Of a stretch of DNA of 12,856 bases, positions 6,698 to 12,856 are shown piece after piece. The translations under genes were made by a program, and so were the position numbers. Position 1 is the first letter of the stretch; the number at the start of each line of letters is the position of its first letter. The stretch is taken from positions 1-12,856 of the forward strand of contig DGDL01000013.1 in the NCBI GenBank assembly GCA_002385415.1, in the 5' to 3' direction. The stretch is from Clostridiales bacterium UBA3953 (GTDB lineage: Bacteria > Bacillota > Clostridia > Oscillospirales > CAG-272). The notes under the pieces were generated by a model. It had not been told where the DNA came from. It was given only the letters and a program-made list of their open reading frames with translations, and did no database searches.

Positions 6698-6707
6698 ACT
6701 ATTTACA

Positions 6708-6736
6708 TTGACTTGCCAGGCGTTTAGTACTATAAT
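6708..6736 (+). promoter_or_regulatory. Promoter of the serC-serA operon
   Basis: TTGACT (6708-6713), a 17-base spacer and TATAAT (6731-6736) form a near-consensus sigma-A promoter. A second TATAAT at 6742-6747 has no matching -35 box. The leader from about 6743 to the start codon is only about 40 bases, A/T-rich and too short for a T-box or known amino-acid riboswitch, so control is probably at transcription start or on the enzymes. Confidence 0.87.
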
Positions 6737-6784
6737 AAGGCTATAATTTTTTTATTTTTAATCTAAAACGAGGGAGTTTTGGTC

Positions 6785-7873
6785 ATGACAAGAGTTTATA
6801 ACTTTTCCGCAGGCCCATCAACGCTGCCGCTGCCCGTTCTCGAGCGCGCAGCCTCCGAGCTTGTATGCTACGGAAACTCGGGTATGTCCGTAATGGAGAT
6901 GAGTCACCGATCATCGGACTTCGAACCCATTATTGCGGACGCGGAAAAGAGTTTATGCCGCGTCATGAACATCCCCGACAATTATAAAGTGCTGTTTCTG
7001 CAGGGAGGCGCCACCACGCAGTTTTCCGCGGTGCCGCTCAACCTGCTCACCGGCTCGGGCAAGGCCGATTATGTCATAACCGGTCAGTTTTCAAAGAAAG
7101 CCGCCGACGAGGCGAAGAAATACGGTGACATAAGGATTGTCGCATCCTCGGCAGACAGAAACCACACCTATATCCCGGCACTGTCCCGCGAGGATTTCCG
7201 GCCCGACGCCGACTATGTGCACATCTGCTTCAACAACACAATCTACGGAACAAAGTGGAACTATATACCCGACACCGGCGACATTCCGCTGGTCGCGGAT
7301 ATGTCGTCATGCATACTTTCCGAGCCTATCGACGTCTCGCGTTTCGGCGTGATATATGCCGGCGCGCAGAAGAACATGGCGCCCGCGGGAGTGACGGTCG
7401 TCATCGTACGCGAGGACCTGCTTGGACGCGCGCATAAGCTGATTCCTACCATGCTCGACTGGGAAGCGATGGCAAACAGCGACTCAATGTATAACACTCC
7501 GCCTTGCTTTGCGATATACATGCTCGGGCTCGTCTGCCACTGGGTCGAGGAGACCGGCGGTCTCCAGGCCATGGCAAAGCGCAACAGGGAAAAAGCCCAG
7601 CTGCTCTACGACTATCTCGACTCGCAGGACTATTACATCGCGCCCGTCGAAAAAGAGTACCGCTCTATTATGAACGTCACGTTCGTCACCGGAGTGGAGG
7701 AGCTCGACAAAAAGTTCCCGAAAGAGGCTGAGGCCGCGGGCCTCAAGAACCTCAAGGGCCACCGCTCGGTCGGCGGCATGAGAGCGTCTATCTACAACGC
7801 AATGCCGCGCGAAGGCGTGGAAAAACTGGTCGAATTTATGAAAAAATTTGCCGCCGTAAACGCGAAGAAGTGA
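6785..7873 (+). CDS. serC: Phosphoserine aminotransferase
   Basis: A 362-residue pyridoxal-phosphate enzyme (EC 2.6.1.52) that transfers the amino group of glutamate to 3-phosphohydroxypyruvate, the second step of serine synthesis. The start (RVYNFSAGPSTLP) is diagnostic of SerC. FLQGGATTQFSAVPLN forms the phosphate-binding region, and K196 in GVIYAGAQKNMAPAGVT is the lysine that binds the cofactor. HRSVGGMRASIYNAM near the C-terminus is also typical. Length matches the family (about 360). ATG 6785 lies 8 bases after GAGGGAG (6770-6776); the TTG two codons earlier is a poorer choice. The stop codon TGA overlaps the ribosome binding site of serA, and the genes are 12 bases apart, so the two are co-transcribed and translationally close. 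Confidence 0.98.
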   Translation: MTRVYNFSAGPSTLPLPVLERAASELVCYGNSGMSVMEMSHRSSDFEPIIADAEKSLCRVMNIPDNYKVLFLQGGATTQFSAVPLNLLTGSGKADYVITGQFSKKAADEAKKYGDIRIVASSADRNHTYIPALSREDFRPDADYVHICFNNTIYGTKWNYIPDTGDIPLVADMSSCILSEPIDVSRFGVIYAGAQKNMAPAGVTVVIVREDLLGRAHKLIPTMLDWEAMANSDSMYNTPPCFAIYMLGLVCHWVEETGGLQAMAKRNREKAQLLYDYLDSQDYYIAPVEKEYRSIMNVTFVTGVEELDKKFPKEAEAAGLKNLKGHRSVGGMRASIYNAMPREGVEKLVEFMKKFAAVNAKK

Positions 7874-7885
7874 GGTAAACGGTTA

Positions 7886-9049
7886 ATGTATAAAATCAAG
7901 CTGCTCAACAAAATCGCAAAAGTAGGTACAGACCATTTTAATCCCGCCGAATTTATTGTCGGCGACGATATAGATGATCCGGACGCGATAATAGTGCGCT
8001 CGGCGGACATGCACAGCATGACGCTCGGTCCGTCGCTGCGTGCAATCGCGCGTGCGGGCGCCGGCGTCAACAATATCCCTGTCGACGAGTGCTCGAAGCG
8101 CGGTATTGTTGTGTTCAACACGCCCGGCGCAAACGCAAACGGCGTCAAAGAGCTTACAGTAGCGGCACTGCTGCTTGCCTCGCGCGATATAGTTGCGGGC
8201 ATCGAGTGGGTGAAGTCGCTTGACGGCCAAACCGGTATCGCAAAGCTGGTCGAGGCCGGCAAGTCAAAGTTCGCCGGCTGCGAGCTTGAGGGTAAAACGC
8301 TCGGTGTTATAGGCCTCGGCGCAATAGGCGGCATGGTCGCCAACGCTGCGGTGGCGCTCGGGATGGAAGTCATAGGGTTTGACCCCTATATCACCGTGGA
8401 CGCCGCATGGGGGCTGTCACGCGCCGTGCGCCGCGCCACAAGCTATGACGAGGTGTACGAGGCGTCGGACTACATAACCGTACATGCACCGGCGACAAAC
8501 GAGACTAAAGGCATGATTTGCGCCGATACAATCGCCAAAATGAAGGATGGTGTGCGCATAGTAAACCTTTCGCGCGCCGACCTCGTTTGCAGCCCCGACA
8601 TTATTGCCGCGCTCAAGTCAGGCAAGGTAAAGCGCTATGTGACCGATTTCCCGACCGACGAGCTTGTCGGCGTTGACGGCGTGATTGCAATACCCCATCT
8701 CGGCGCCTCGACTGTCGAAAGTGAGGACAACTGCGCGGTTATGGCAGTGCAGCAGGTAATAGAGTATCTCAAAAACGGCAACATCATCAATAGCGTCAAC
8801 TATCCAAACACCTCTATGCCTCACGACGGCGACGCGCGCATCTGCGTGCTGCATGCGAACAAGCCTAACATGCTGTCGCAGATAAGCTCATCTATATCGG
8901 CGCACAATATAAACATTGAAAACATGATAAACCGCTCGCGCGGCGATTATGCCTATACAATCATCGAGCTCATAGGCGAAGTGCCGGCAGATGTGACCGA
9001 TAAAATATCGTCGCTCGAAGGCGTTTACCGCATAAACATCATAAAATAA
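7886..9049 (+). CDS. serA: D-3-phosphoglycerate dehydrogenase with ACT domain
   Basis: A 387-residue NAD-dependent dehydrogenase (EC 1.1.1.95) that commits 3-phosphoglycerate to serine synthesis. The N-terminal substrate domain includes ARAGAGVNNIPVDECSKRGI. The Rossmann motif is G143-L-G145-A-I-G148, and the aspartate in VIGFDPY suits NAD. Catalytic R230 (NLSRADLV) and H271 (IPHLGAST) are present. The glutamate usually found in the DVFPTEP context falls at D258 or E259 in TDFPTDEL, as far as I can align it. The C-terminus (about 315-387) is an ACT domain (HANKPNMLSQ, NINIENMINRS), the usual site of serine feedback inhibition; the glycine of HxNxPG is replaced by asparagine, which I believe is common in this short clostridial type. 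GAGGT at 7872-7876 precedes the ATG. Second gene of the serC-serA operon, followed by a terminator. Confidence 0.97.
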   Translation: MYKIKLLNKIAKVGTDHFNPAEFIVGDDIDDPDAIIVRSADMHSMTLGPSLRAIARAGAGVNNIPVDECSKRGIVVFNTPGANANGVKELTVAALLLASRDIVAGIEWVKSLDGQTGIAKLVEAGKSKFAGCELEGKTLGVIGLGAIGGMVANAAVALGMEVIGFDPYITVDAAWGLSRAVRRATSYDEVYEASDYITVHAPATNETKGMICADTIAKMKDGVRIVNLSRADLVCSPDIIAALKSGKVKRYVTDFPTDELVGVDGVIAIPHLGASTVESEDNCAVMAVQQVIEYLKNGNIINSVNYPNTSMPHDGDARICVLHANKPNMLSQISSSISAHNINIENMINRSRGDYAYTIIELIGEVPADVTDKISSLEGVYRINIIK

Positions 9050-9057
9050 CAAGAAAG

Positions 9058-9088
9058 AGGCCCTTTTCAGTGTGAAAGGGCCTTCTTT
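9058..9088 (+). terminator. Hairpin terminator or attenuator after serA
   Basis: AGGCCCTTT (9058-9066) pairs with AAAGGGCCT (9075-9083) around an 8-nt loop, followed by TCTTTG. The stem is strong and begins 8 bases after the serA stop. The T-run is interrupted, so some read-through into the PHP gene 22 bases later is plausible, and I see no separate promoter for that gene. Confidence 0.8.
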
Positions 9089-9109
9089 GCAGTGTCTGGA
9101 GTAATATTC

Positions 9110-9781
9110 ATGAGTAAATATAAATACGAAACGCACATGCACTGTTCGGAAACGAGCGGCTGTGCAAGAAATACCGGCGCCGAGATGGCAGAGTTTTATG
9201 CCCGTCTGGGTTATGCGGGCGTGGTTGTGACCGACCATGTAATTCCGCACCCCCGCCATGCTGAAAGCGATGAGGCATGGGCGGCATATTGCGAGCACAT
9301 AACAGCGGGCTACAGAGCCTGCCTTGAACGTGGGCGGCAGCTCGGTCTCGACGTTTTCTATGGTTGGGAGTATTCATCCAGCGTTGCGCACTTTCTTGTC
9401 TTTGGGCTACCGCCCGAGTGGCATCGCGATAAACCCGAGTCGGTGTCGTGGGACGCCCGAACCTATCTTGAGCGCGTTCGCAACGACGGTGCCTATGTGG
9501 TGCACGCCCATCCTTTCCGCGAAAACTCGGAGCCGATTTGGCTTTACCCGTCGCTTACGGACGGATGCGAGGTGCTGTCTGCCGCGCGTGCCGACATCGC
9601 CAACGTCAGGGCGGGCGAGTATGCGAGAAGCTACGGGCTTGCGGCTGTCGCCGGCTCGGACTGCCACTCGATAAATATGCCGAGGCTGTGCGGCGTGCTG
9701 TCCGAACGCAGGCTGGAGAGCATCGAAGATTTTATCTCGCTGCTGAAAGGCGGCGCCGAACTTTTTGACGATACGCTTTAA
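9110..9781 (+). CDS. PHP-domain metal-dependent phosphoesterase
   Basis: A 223-residue enzyme of the polymerase and histidinol phosphatase (PHP) superfamily, which hydrolyses phosphate esters with a cluster of two or three metal ions. Metal-binding motifs are seen in the usual order: H9-M-H11 (THMHCSETSG), T-D42-H43 (VVVTDHV), a glutamate in GWEYSSS, HAHPF, and GSDCHS near the end. Small stand-alone members include histidinol-phosphate phosphatase and nucleotide phosphatases; the substrate here is unknown. ATG 9110 has GGAG (9098-9101) 8 bases before it; the GTG six codons upstream would overlap this site and is less likely. The gene follows serA by 60 bases, across a hairpin, with no clear promoter of its own, so it may be expressed by read-through from the serine operon. 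That placement makes phosphoserine a candidate substrate, but this is inference. Confidence 0.92.
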   Translation: MSKYKYETHMHCSETSGCARNTGAEMAEFYARLGYAGVVVTDHVIPHPRHAESDEAWAAYCEHITAGYRACLERGRQLGLDVFYGWEYSSSVAHFLVFGLPPEWHRDKPESVSWDARTYLERVRNDGAYVVHAHPFRENSEPIWLYPSLTDGCEVLSAARADIANVRAGEYARSYGLAAVAGSDCHSINMPRLCGVLSERRLESIEDFISLLKGGAELFDDTL

Positions 9782-9805
9782 TACATAAAATAACAACCAA
9801 AATAT

Positions 9806-9838
9806 CGGCGGCGGGAAAAGAAAAATCGCCCGTCGCCG
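9806..9838 (+). terminator. GC-rich hairpin between the PHP and hydantoinase-family genes
   Basis: CGGCGGCGGG (9806-9815) pairs with CCCGTCGCCG (9829-9838) through ten positions including one G-T wobble, with an A-rich 13-nt loop. There is no T-run after it, and a ribosome binding site (AAAGG, 9840-9844) starts almost at once, so it may mark an mRNA processing or stability point, or a weak terminator, rather than a full stop. Confidence 0.5.
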
Positions 9839-9854
9839 TAAAGGTTATAAGGCT

Positions 9855-11864
9855 ATGAATGCAGACTACATTTTGGGAATTGACACGGGCGGCACATACA
9901 CCGACGCCGTGATATATAAATCCGAAAAATCGGGAGGCGGCTTGGTAGTAGCCTCCGCAAAGTCGCTGACCACAAAAGACGACCTTTGCATCGGGATTGT
10001 CGGTGCGGTATCCGCGCTCGACCCGGAGCTTTTAAAGCTGGTCGGTCGCGTCGCGCTGTCGACGACGCTTGCAACCAACGCCTGCGTCGAGGGGCGGGGC
10101 AGTCGCTGCGGGCTTATAATCGTCGGTGGCGACCGCGGGATAGTAGAGCAGCGGGCCGCCGAATTCGGTCTTTTGGCTGCGTCGGATATATGCTTTCTCG
10201 ACGGGCGGATAGACCTTGACGGAAATGAAGCCGAACCGTTTGACGTGCATGCACGCGAGAAAATAGCCAAGCTGATAGAGCTGGTGCCCTGCGTTGCCGT
10301 ATCGGGCATGCTGTCTAACCGCAACCCGGCGCACGAATACAAGGCGCGCGACATCGTGGCGGAGCTGGGCGGCAGCTCGGTGTGCAGCGTGGACGTGGCA
10401 CCGGGCGAGCTGAACTATCTGCGACGCGCTTCGACTGCGCTGCTCAACGCGCGGCTTTTGCCGGTTATCCGCGAGTTTCTTTTCGCCGTGACGCACTCGC
10501 TTGCGCGGTTGGGAGTAAGTGCGCCCGTCAGCGTGGTGCGCAGTGACGGCACGCTGATGAGCGCAGAGTTTGCGGCGCTGAGGCCGGTCGAGACGCTGCT
10601 TTCCGGCCCGACGGCGAGCGTGGTTGGCGCGCTGAACCTTGTGGGCGGAAGCACGCTGGATGCAGTCATTGCCGACATCGGGGGCACGACGACCGACATA
10701 GCGCTGGTCGAGGGCGGCGAGCCGGTCAAAACCGGTTTGGGAATAGACATCGGTAACTGGAGGACGAGCGTGTCCTCGACCTATATCGAAACCTACGGGC
10801 TGGGCGGCGACAGCCGCGTGATAATCGACCGCGACGGCAAGCTCGCGCTGTGCGACGAGCGGGTTGTGCCGCTGTGCAATCTCTCGGCGCGCTGTCCGGA
10901 CGTGCGGGAGTCGCTGCGCAGGCTGGCGGAGTCGCCCTATCAGGGGCTGTCCCGCCGGTATGAACTGCTCGAGCTGTTGAAAATGCCGCCGGAAGGCGCG
11001 CTGTCCGGCCGCGAAAAAAAGATTTGCGAGCAGCTTTCCTCGGGACCGATGGCTGTGGCAGAGATTTCCGAGCGCGTGGGGTTTGAGGTGCTGCCCACCG
11101 ATTTGAGGACGCTCGAGACTCGGGGCTATATTATACGCGCGGGATTTACGCCGACAGACGCGATGCATATACTGGGCATATTTGACAAGTTTGACGCACA
11201 GGCGTCGCTGCTTGGCGCGCGATATTTCGAGCGCCATCTGCGGCTCTGTGCACGGGAGCTGGCGGAGGCGGTGCTGGATATTGCCTCGTTTAAGTTTTAT
11301 ACGGGAATTGTACGAATTCTTGCAAGGAGGCACATCGGCGGCGCAGGCGAGGATTTTCCGCCGCAACAGCTGCTTGAGGCGGCGTGGTCGCGCGGGGACG
11401 AAGCGCTGTTTCGACCGGTGTTTAGCTCGGCCGCGACACTTGTGGCGGTGGGCGCACCGGCGAAAGCGATTGCGAGCAGGGCCGCCGAAAAGCTGGGGAT
11501 GCGGCTTGTTGTGCCCGAGTTTGCAGGAGTGGCGAACGCGGTGGGTGCCACGGTCTGCACCGTCAAGTGCGAGCGCAGCGTGTTTATCCGGCCTTCGTCT
11601 GACGAAGCAGGGCAGGGCGGCTATATTGTGATGGGCGGCGGCGAGAATGTTATGTTCGACAGTTACGAGGACGCGTTGGCGGAGGCGCAGCGCCGCGCGG
11701 CAGAACTTGCCGCACGAGACGCACGCCATCGGGGCGTGACCGGCGAACTGGAGATAACCGTGAGCGAGGAGAAACACGACTCGCATGCGATGACCGATAT
11801 GGGAGAGGTAACGGTCGAGCTTGGCGCAACCGTCACCGCCGTTGCCCGCGCGGCAAGCGTGTGA
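9855..11864 (+). CDS. Hydantoinase/oxoprolinase family protein (HyuA-like)
   Basis: A 669-residue protein with the ASKHA (actin/sugar kinase) ATP-binding fold. The N-terminal hydantoinase/oxoprolinase domain opens with GIDTGGTYTDAVI (phosphate-binding D10, D17), followed by LSTTLATNACVEGRG. The second phosphate loop, DIGGTTTDIALVEGGEP (D274, D281), starts the hydantoinase A domain. Residues about 383-430 (LSGREKKICEQLSSGP ... DLRTLETRGYIIRAG) read as a winged-helix insertion leading into FTPTDAMHILG. The C-terminus has GGGENVMFDSYEDALAEA. Known relatives use ATP to open cyclic amides (5-oxoproline, N-methylhydantoin) or, in acetone carboxylase, to activate the substrate by phosphorylation; usually a HyuB partner is required. 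None is in this window, so substrate and activity are open. ATG 9855 has AAAGG 10 bases upstream. The gene is convergent with the membrane protein that follows. Confidence 0.88.
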   Translation: MNADYILGIDTGGTYTDAVIYKSEKSGGGLVVASAKSLTTKDDLCIGIVGAVSALDPELLKLVGRVALSTTLATNACVEGRGSRCGLIIVGGDRGIVEQRAAEFGLLAASDICFLDGRIDLDGNEAEPFDVHAREKIAKLIELVPCVAVSGMLSNRNPAHEYKARDIVAELGGSSVCSVDVAPGELNYLRRASTALLNARLLPVIREFLFAVTHSLARLGVSAPVSVVRSDGTLMSAEFAALRPVETLLSGPTASVVGALNLVGGSTLDAVIADIGGTTTDIALVEGGEPVKTGLGIDIGNWRTSVSSTYIETYGLGGDSRVIIDRDGKLALCDERVVPLCNLSARCPDVRESLRRLAESPYQGLSRRYELLELLKMPPEGALSGREKKICEQLSSGPMAVAEISERVGFEVLPTDLRTLETRGYIIRAGFTPTDAMHILGIFDKFDAQASLLGARYFERHLRLCARELAEAVLDIASFKFYTGIVRILARRHIGGAGEDFPPQQLLEAAWSRGDEALFRPVFSSAATLVAVGAPAKAIASRAAEKLGMRLVVPEFAGVANAVGATVCTVKCERSVFIRPSSDEAGQGGYIVMGGGENVMFDSYEDALAEAQRRAAELAARDARHRGVTGELEITVSEEKHDSHAMTDMGEVTVELGATVTAVARAASV

Positions 11865-11880
11865 GTTATATAAAATTTTT

Positions 11881-11910
11881 GTGGTGGAGCTTTGAAAAAA
11901 GCTCCACCAC
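11881..11910. terminator. Perfect 13-bp hairpin between convergent genes
   Basis: GTGGTGGAGCTTT (11881-11893) and AAAGCTCCACCAC (11898-11910) pair without mismatch around a GAAA tetraloop. It begins 17 bases after the hydantoinase-family stop. The flanks are ATTTTT on the left and ATGCCTTTAAAG on the right, so neither strand shows a T-run right after the stem. It is most likely a bidirectional 3' end for the two converging messages. Confidence 0.65.
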
Positions 11911-11925
11911 ATGCCTTTAAAGAGT

Positions 11926-11953
11926 GCGGGAATTTTTTAGAAAAGTATCCCGC
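11926..11953. repeat. GCGGGA/TCCCGC hairpin element, copy 2
   Basis: GCGGGA (11926-11931) pairs with TCCCGC (11948-11953); inside, TTTT (11933-11936) can pair with AAAA (11941-11944). Arms and loop style match 5702-5732, although gene context and orientation differ. It may also help end the leftward message of the membrane protein gene, which stops 15 bases away. Confidence 0.55.
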
Positions 11954-11967
11954 GTCGCTTGCCCCGG

Positions 11968-12798
11968 CTAACCCTCACTTTGACGCACAAACAGCTCGCC
12001 CGCAATGATGGCAGCGAACGGGAACACAAACAGGCCCGCCACGCCGAACAGTTTCAGGCCGCAGTACATCGCTGCCAGCGCCGCAAGCGGGTGCAAACCC
12101 GACACGCCGCCCAGCACCTTCGGCTCAACAAACTGCCGCACAATAAGCACCACCACATATACTATCGCAAGCCCAATCCCGCGATAATAGTCGCCGCGCA
12201 GCAGCGAGACCGCCGCCCATGGTATCAGAGCCGCGCCCGCCCCGATAACCGGCAAGGCGTCGGCAATCGCGATGATGGCTGCCACAATCAAGGCAGACCT
12301 CACTCGCAGGATAACCAGTCCGACAGAAAGCTCCGCAAACGTGATAAGCGCAATAATCAGATACGCCTTCAGATACTTTACCAGCGCAGAGCCCAGCCTG
12401 CGCACGCCGGTGCCGAAAGCTCCCTGCGCCTTCTCGGGTACAAAGCGCGCTACCGCCGCACCTATCTTCTTATAGTCCGCGCTCAAATACAGCGAGGCGA
12501 TAAGCGTCACAATCGTAAACAGTATAATCCCCGGCAGCGCCGCAATAACCCGCCCCAGCATATCGGGCACACGCGCCGCAATCGCCGAAAGGGTGTTTTG
12601 CACAAACGAGCTGACAAGCCTGGGAATATAGCCGTCACCCAGCAGTACATTATCGGGCAGCCGCAGCTTTTGAGCAATGCTTTCAACGAAGTTCTCGACA
12701 TCCTCGAGTATTGCCTCTGCCTCGGACGATATGCTCGCAAGCAGGTCGGTAAGCTCGTTTGCGAGAAATACGCACAGCCAGGTTAAGACAAGCCCCAA
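11968..12798 (-). CDS. AI-2E family / YtvI-like integral membrane protein, N-terminus missing
   Basis: The C-terminal about 276 residues of a polytopic membrane protein of the AI-2E transporter family (PF01594). Visible parts are a transmembrane helix near the start (VLTWLCVFLAN), a soluble helical segment (about 20-85), then further hydrophobic helices. The family signature DALPVIGAGAALIPWA and the block RQFVEPKVLGG ... GLHPLAALAAMYCGLKLFG are clear; the latter is most like YtvI, a membrane protein linked to sporulation, so a spore-former is suggested. Full members have about 350-370 residues, so roughly 80 are missing at the contig end. The frame is open only to 12819; a TAA (complement of 12820-12822) sits between two hydrophobic stretches, 15 bases from the adapter. 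The TTG at 12798 is simply the first possible start, has no ribosome binding site and is unlikely to be real. Confidence 0.85.
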   Translation of the reverse strand: MGLVLTWLCVFLANELTDLLASISSEAEAILEDVENFVESIAQKLRLPDNVLLGDGYIPRLVSSFVQNTLSAIAARVPDMLGRVIAALPGIILFTIVTLIASLYLSADYKKIGAAVARFVPEKAQGAFGTGVRRLGSALVKYLKAYLIIALITFAELSVGLVILRVRSALIVAAIIAIADALPVIGAGAALIPWAAVSLLRGDYYRGIGLAIVYVVVLIVRQFVEPKVLGGVSGLHPLAALAAMYCGLKLFGVAGLFVFPFAAIIAGELFVRQSEG

Positions 12799-12837
12799 TA
12801 GCGCGAGAATCCCAAAATGTTATATAATGCACAGCAC

Positions 12838-12856
12838 CTGTCTCTTATACACATCT
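12838..12856 (-). other. Tn5/Nextera mosaic-end adapter (artefact), inverted copy
   Basis: CTGTCTCTTATACACATCT is the exact reverse complement of bases 1-19. Genomic sequence ends at 12837, and the truncation of the membrane protein gene beside it is caused by this artificial end. Confidence 0.97.

Noticed and set aside
6736..6784. T-box or amino-acid riboswitch controlling serC-serA
   Set aside because: The leader is only about 40 bases and A/T-rich, with no specifier loop, no T-box consensus and no terminator/antiterminator pair.
10032..11912. Very long minus-strand open frame (626 codons) opposite the hydantoinase-family gene
   Set aside because: It is a GC-driven shadow frame: the peptide is arginine/histidine/cysteine-rich with no recognisable domain, and the plus strand encodes a clear conserved family.
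11959..12786. Plus-strand 275-codon frame opposite the membrane protein
   Set aside because: It is rich in arginine, glutamine and histidine as expected for the antisense of hydrophobic codons; the minus strand has AI-2E family signatures.
1..12856. Terminal inverted repeats of a large transposon
   Set aside because: The ends are the exact commercial Tn5 mosaic-end adapter; no transposase or cargo signature exists.

Overview
This looks like an assembled contig from an uncultured, anaerobic, Gram-positive Clostridia-type bacterium. The evidence is a secreted protein with S-layer homology (SLH) motifs, a two-iron superoxide reductase, a YtvI-like membrane protein of the kind spore-formers carry, AGGAGG-type ribosome binding sites, and housekeeping promoters of the TTGACT-17-TATAAT type. 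The contig starts and ends with the 19-base Tn5/Nextera mosaic-end adapter in inverted orientation, so bases 1-19 and 12838-12856 are library artefact and both ends are artificial breaks.

Layout: 20-352 is a leader region with one well-paired hairpin. 353-2566 (+) encodes a secreted YcdB/YcdC (PepSY-like) protein with a C-terminal SLH region. 2567-2908 is intergenic, with terminators and hairpins. 2909-3292 (-) is desulfoferrodoxin. 3293-3514 is a divergent promoter region. 3515-5269 (+) is a cytoplasmic family 2 glycoside hydrolase ending in a strong terminator at 5413-5444. 5769-6626 (+) is a YeaE-type aldo/keto reductase. 6785-9049 (+) is a serC-serA serine biosynthesis operon with a textbook promoter. 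9110-9781 (+) is a PHP-domain metal-dependent phosphoesterase. 9855-11864 (+) is a hydantoinase/oxoprolinase-family ATPase-fold protein. 11968-12798 (-) is the C-terminal part of an AI-2E/YtvI-family membrane protein, convergent with the previous gene and cut at the contig end.

The only clear pathway is serine synthesis: SerA makes 3-phosphohydroxypyruvate and SerC converts it to phosphoserine. No recognisable SerB phosphatase is present, but a PHP-type phosphoesterase follows serA after a hairpin, which makes it a testable candidate for the missing step. The other genes look like unlinked housekeeping and accessory functions: polysaccharide use, carbonyl reduction, superoxide detoxification and envelope. 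I found no CRISPR array, transposase, phage gene, tRNA or rRNA, and no convincing undescribed multi-gene system. The most distinctive non-coding signal is a small set of hairpins with GCGGGA/TCCCGC arms and A/T-rich loops, found in intergenic regions.
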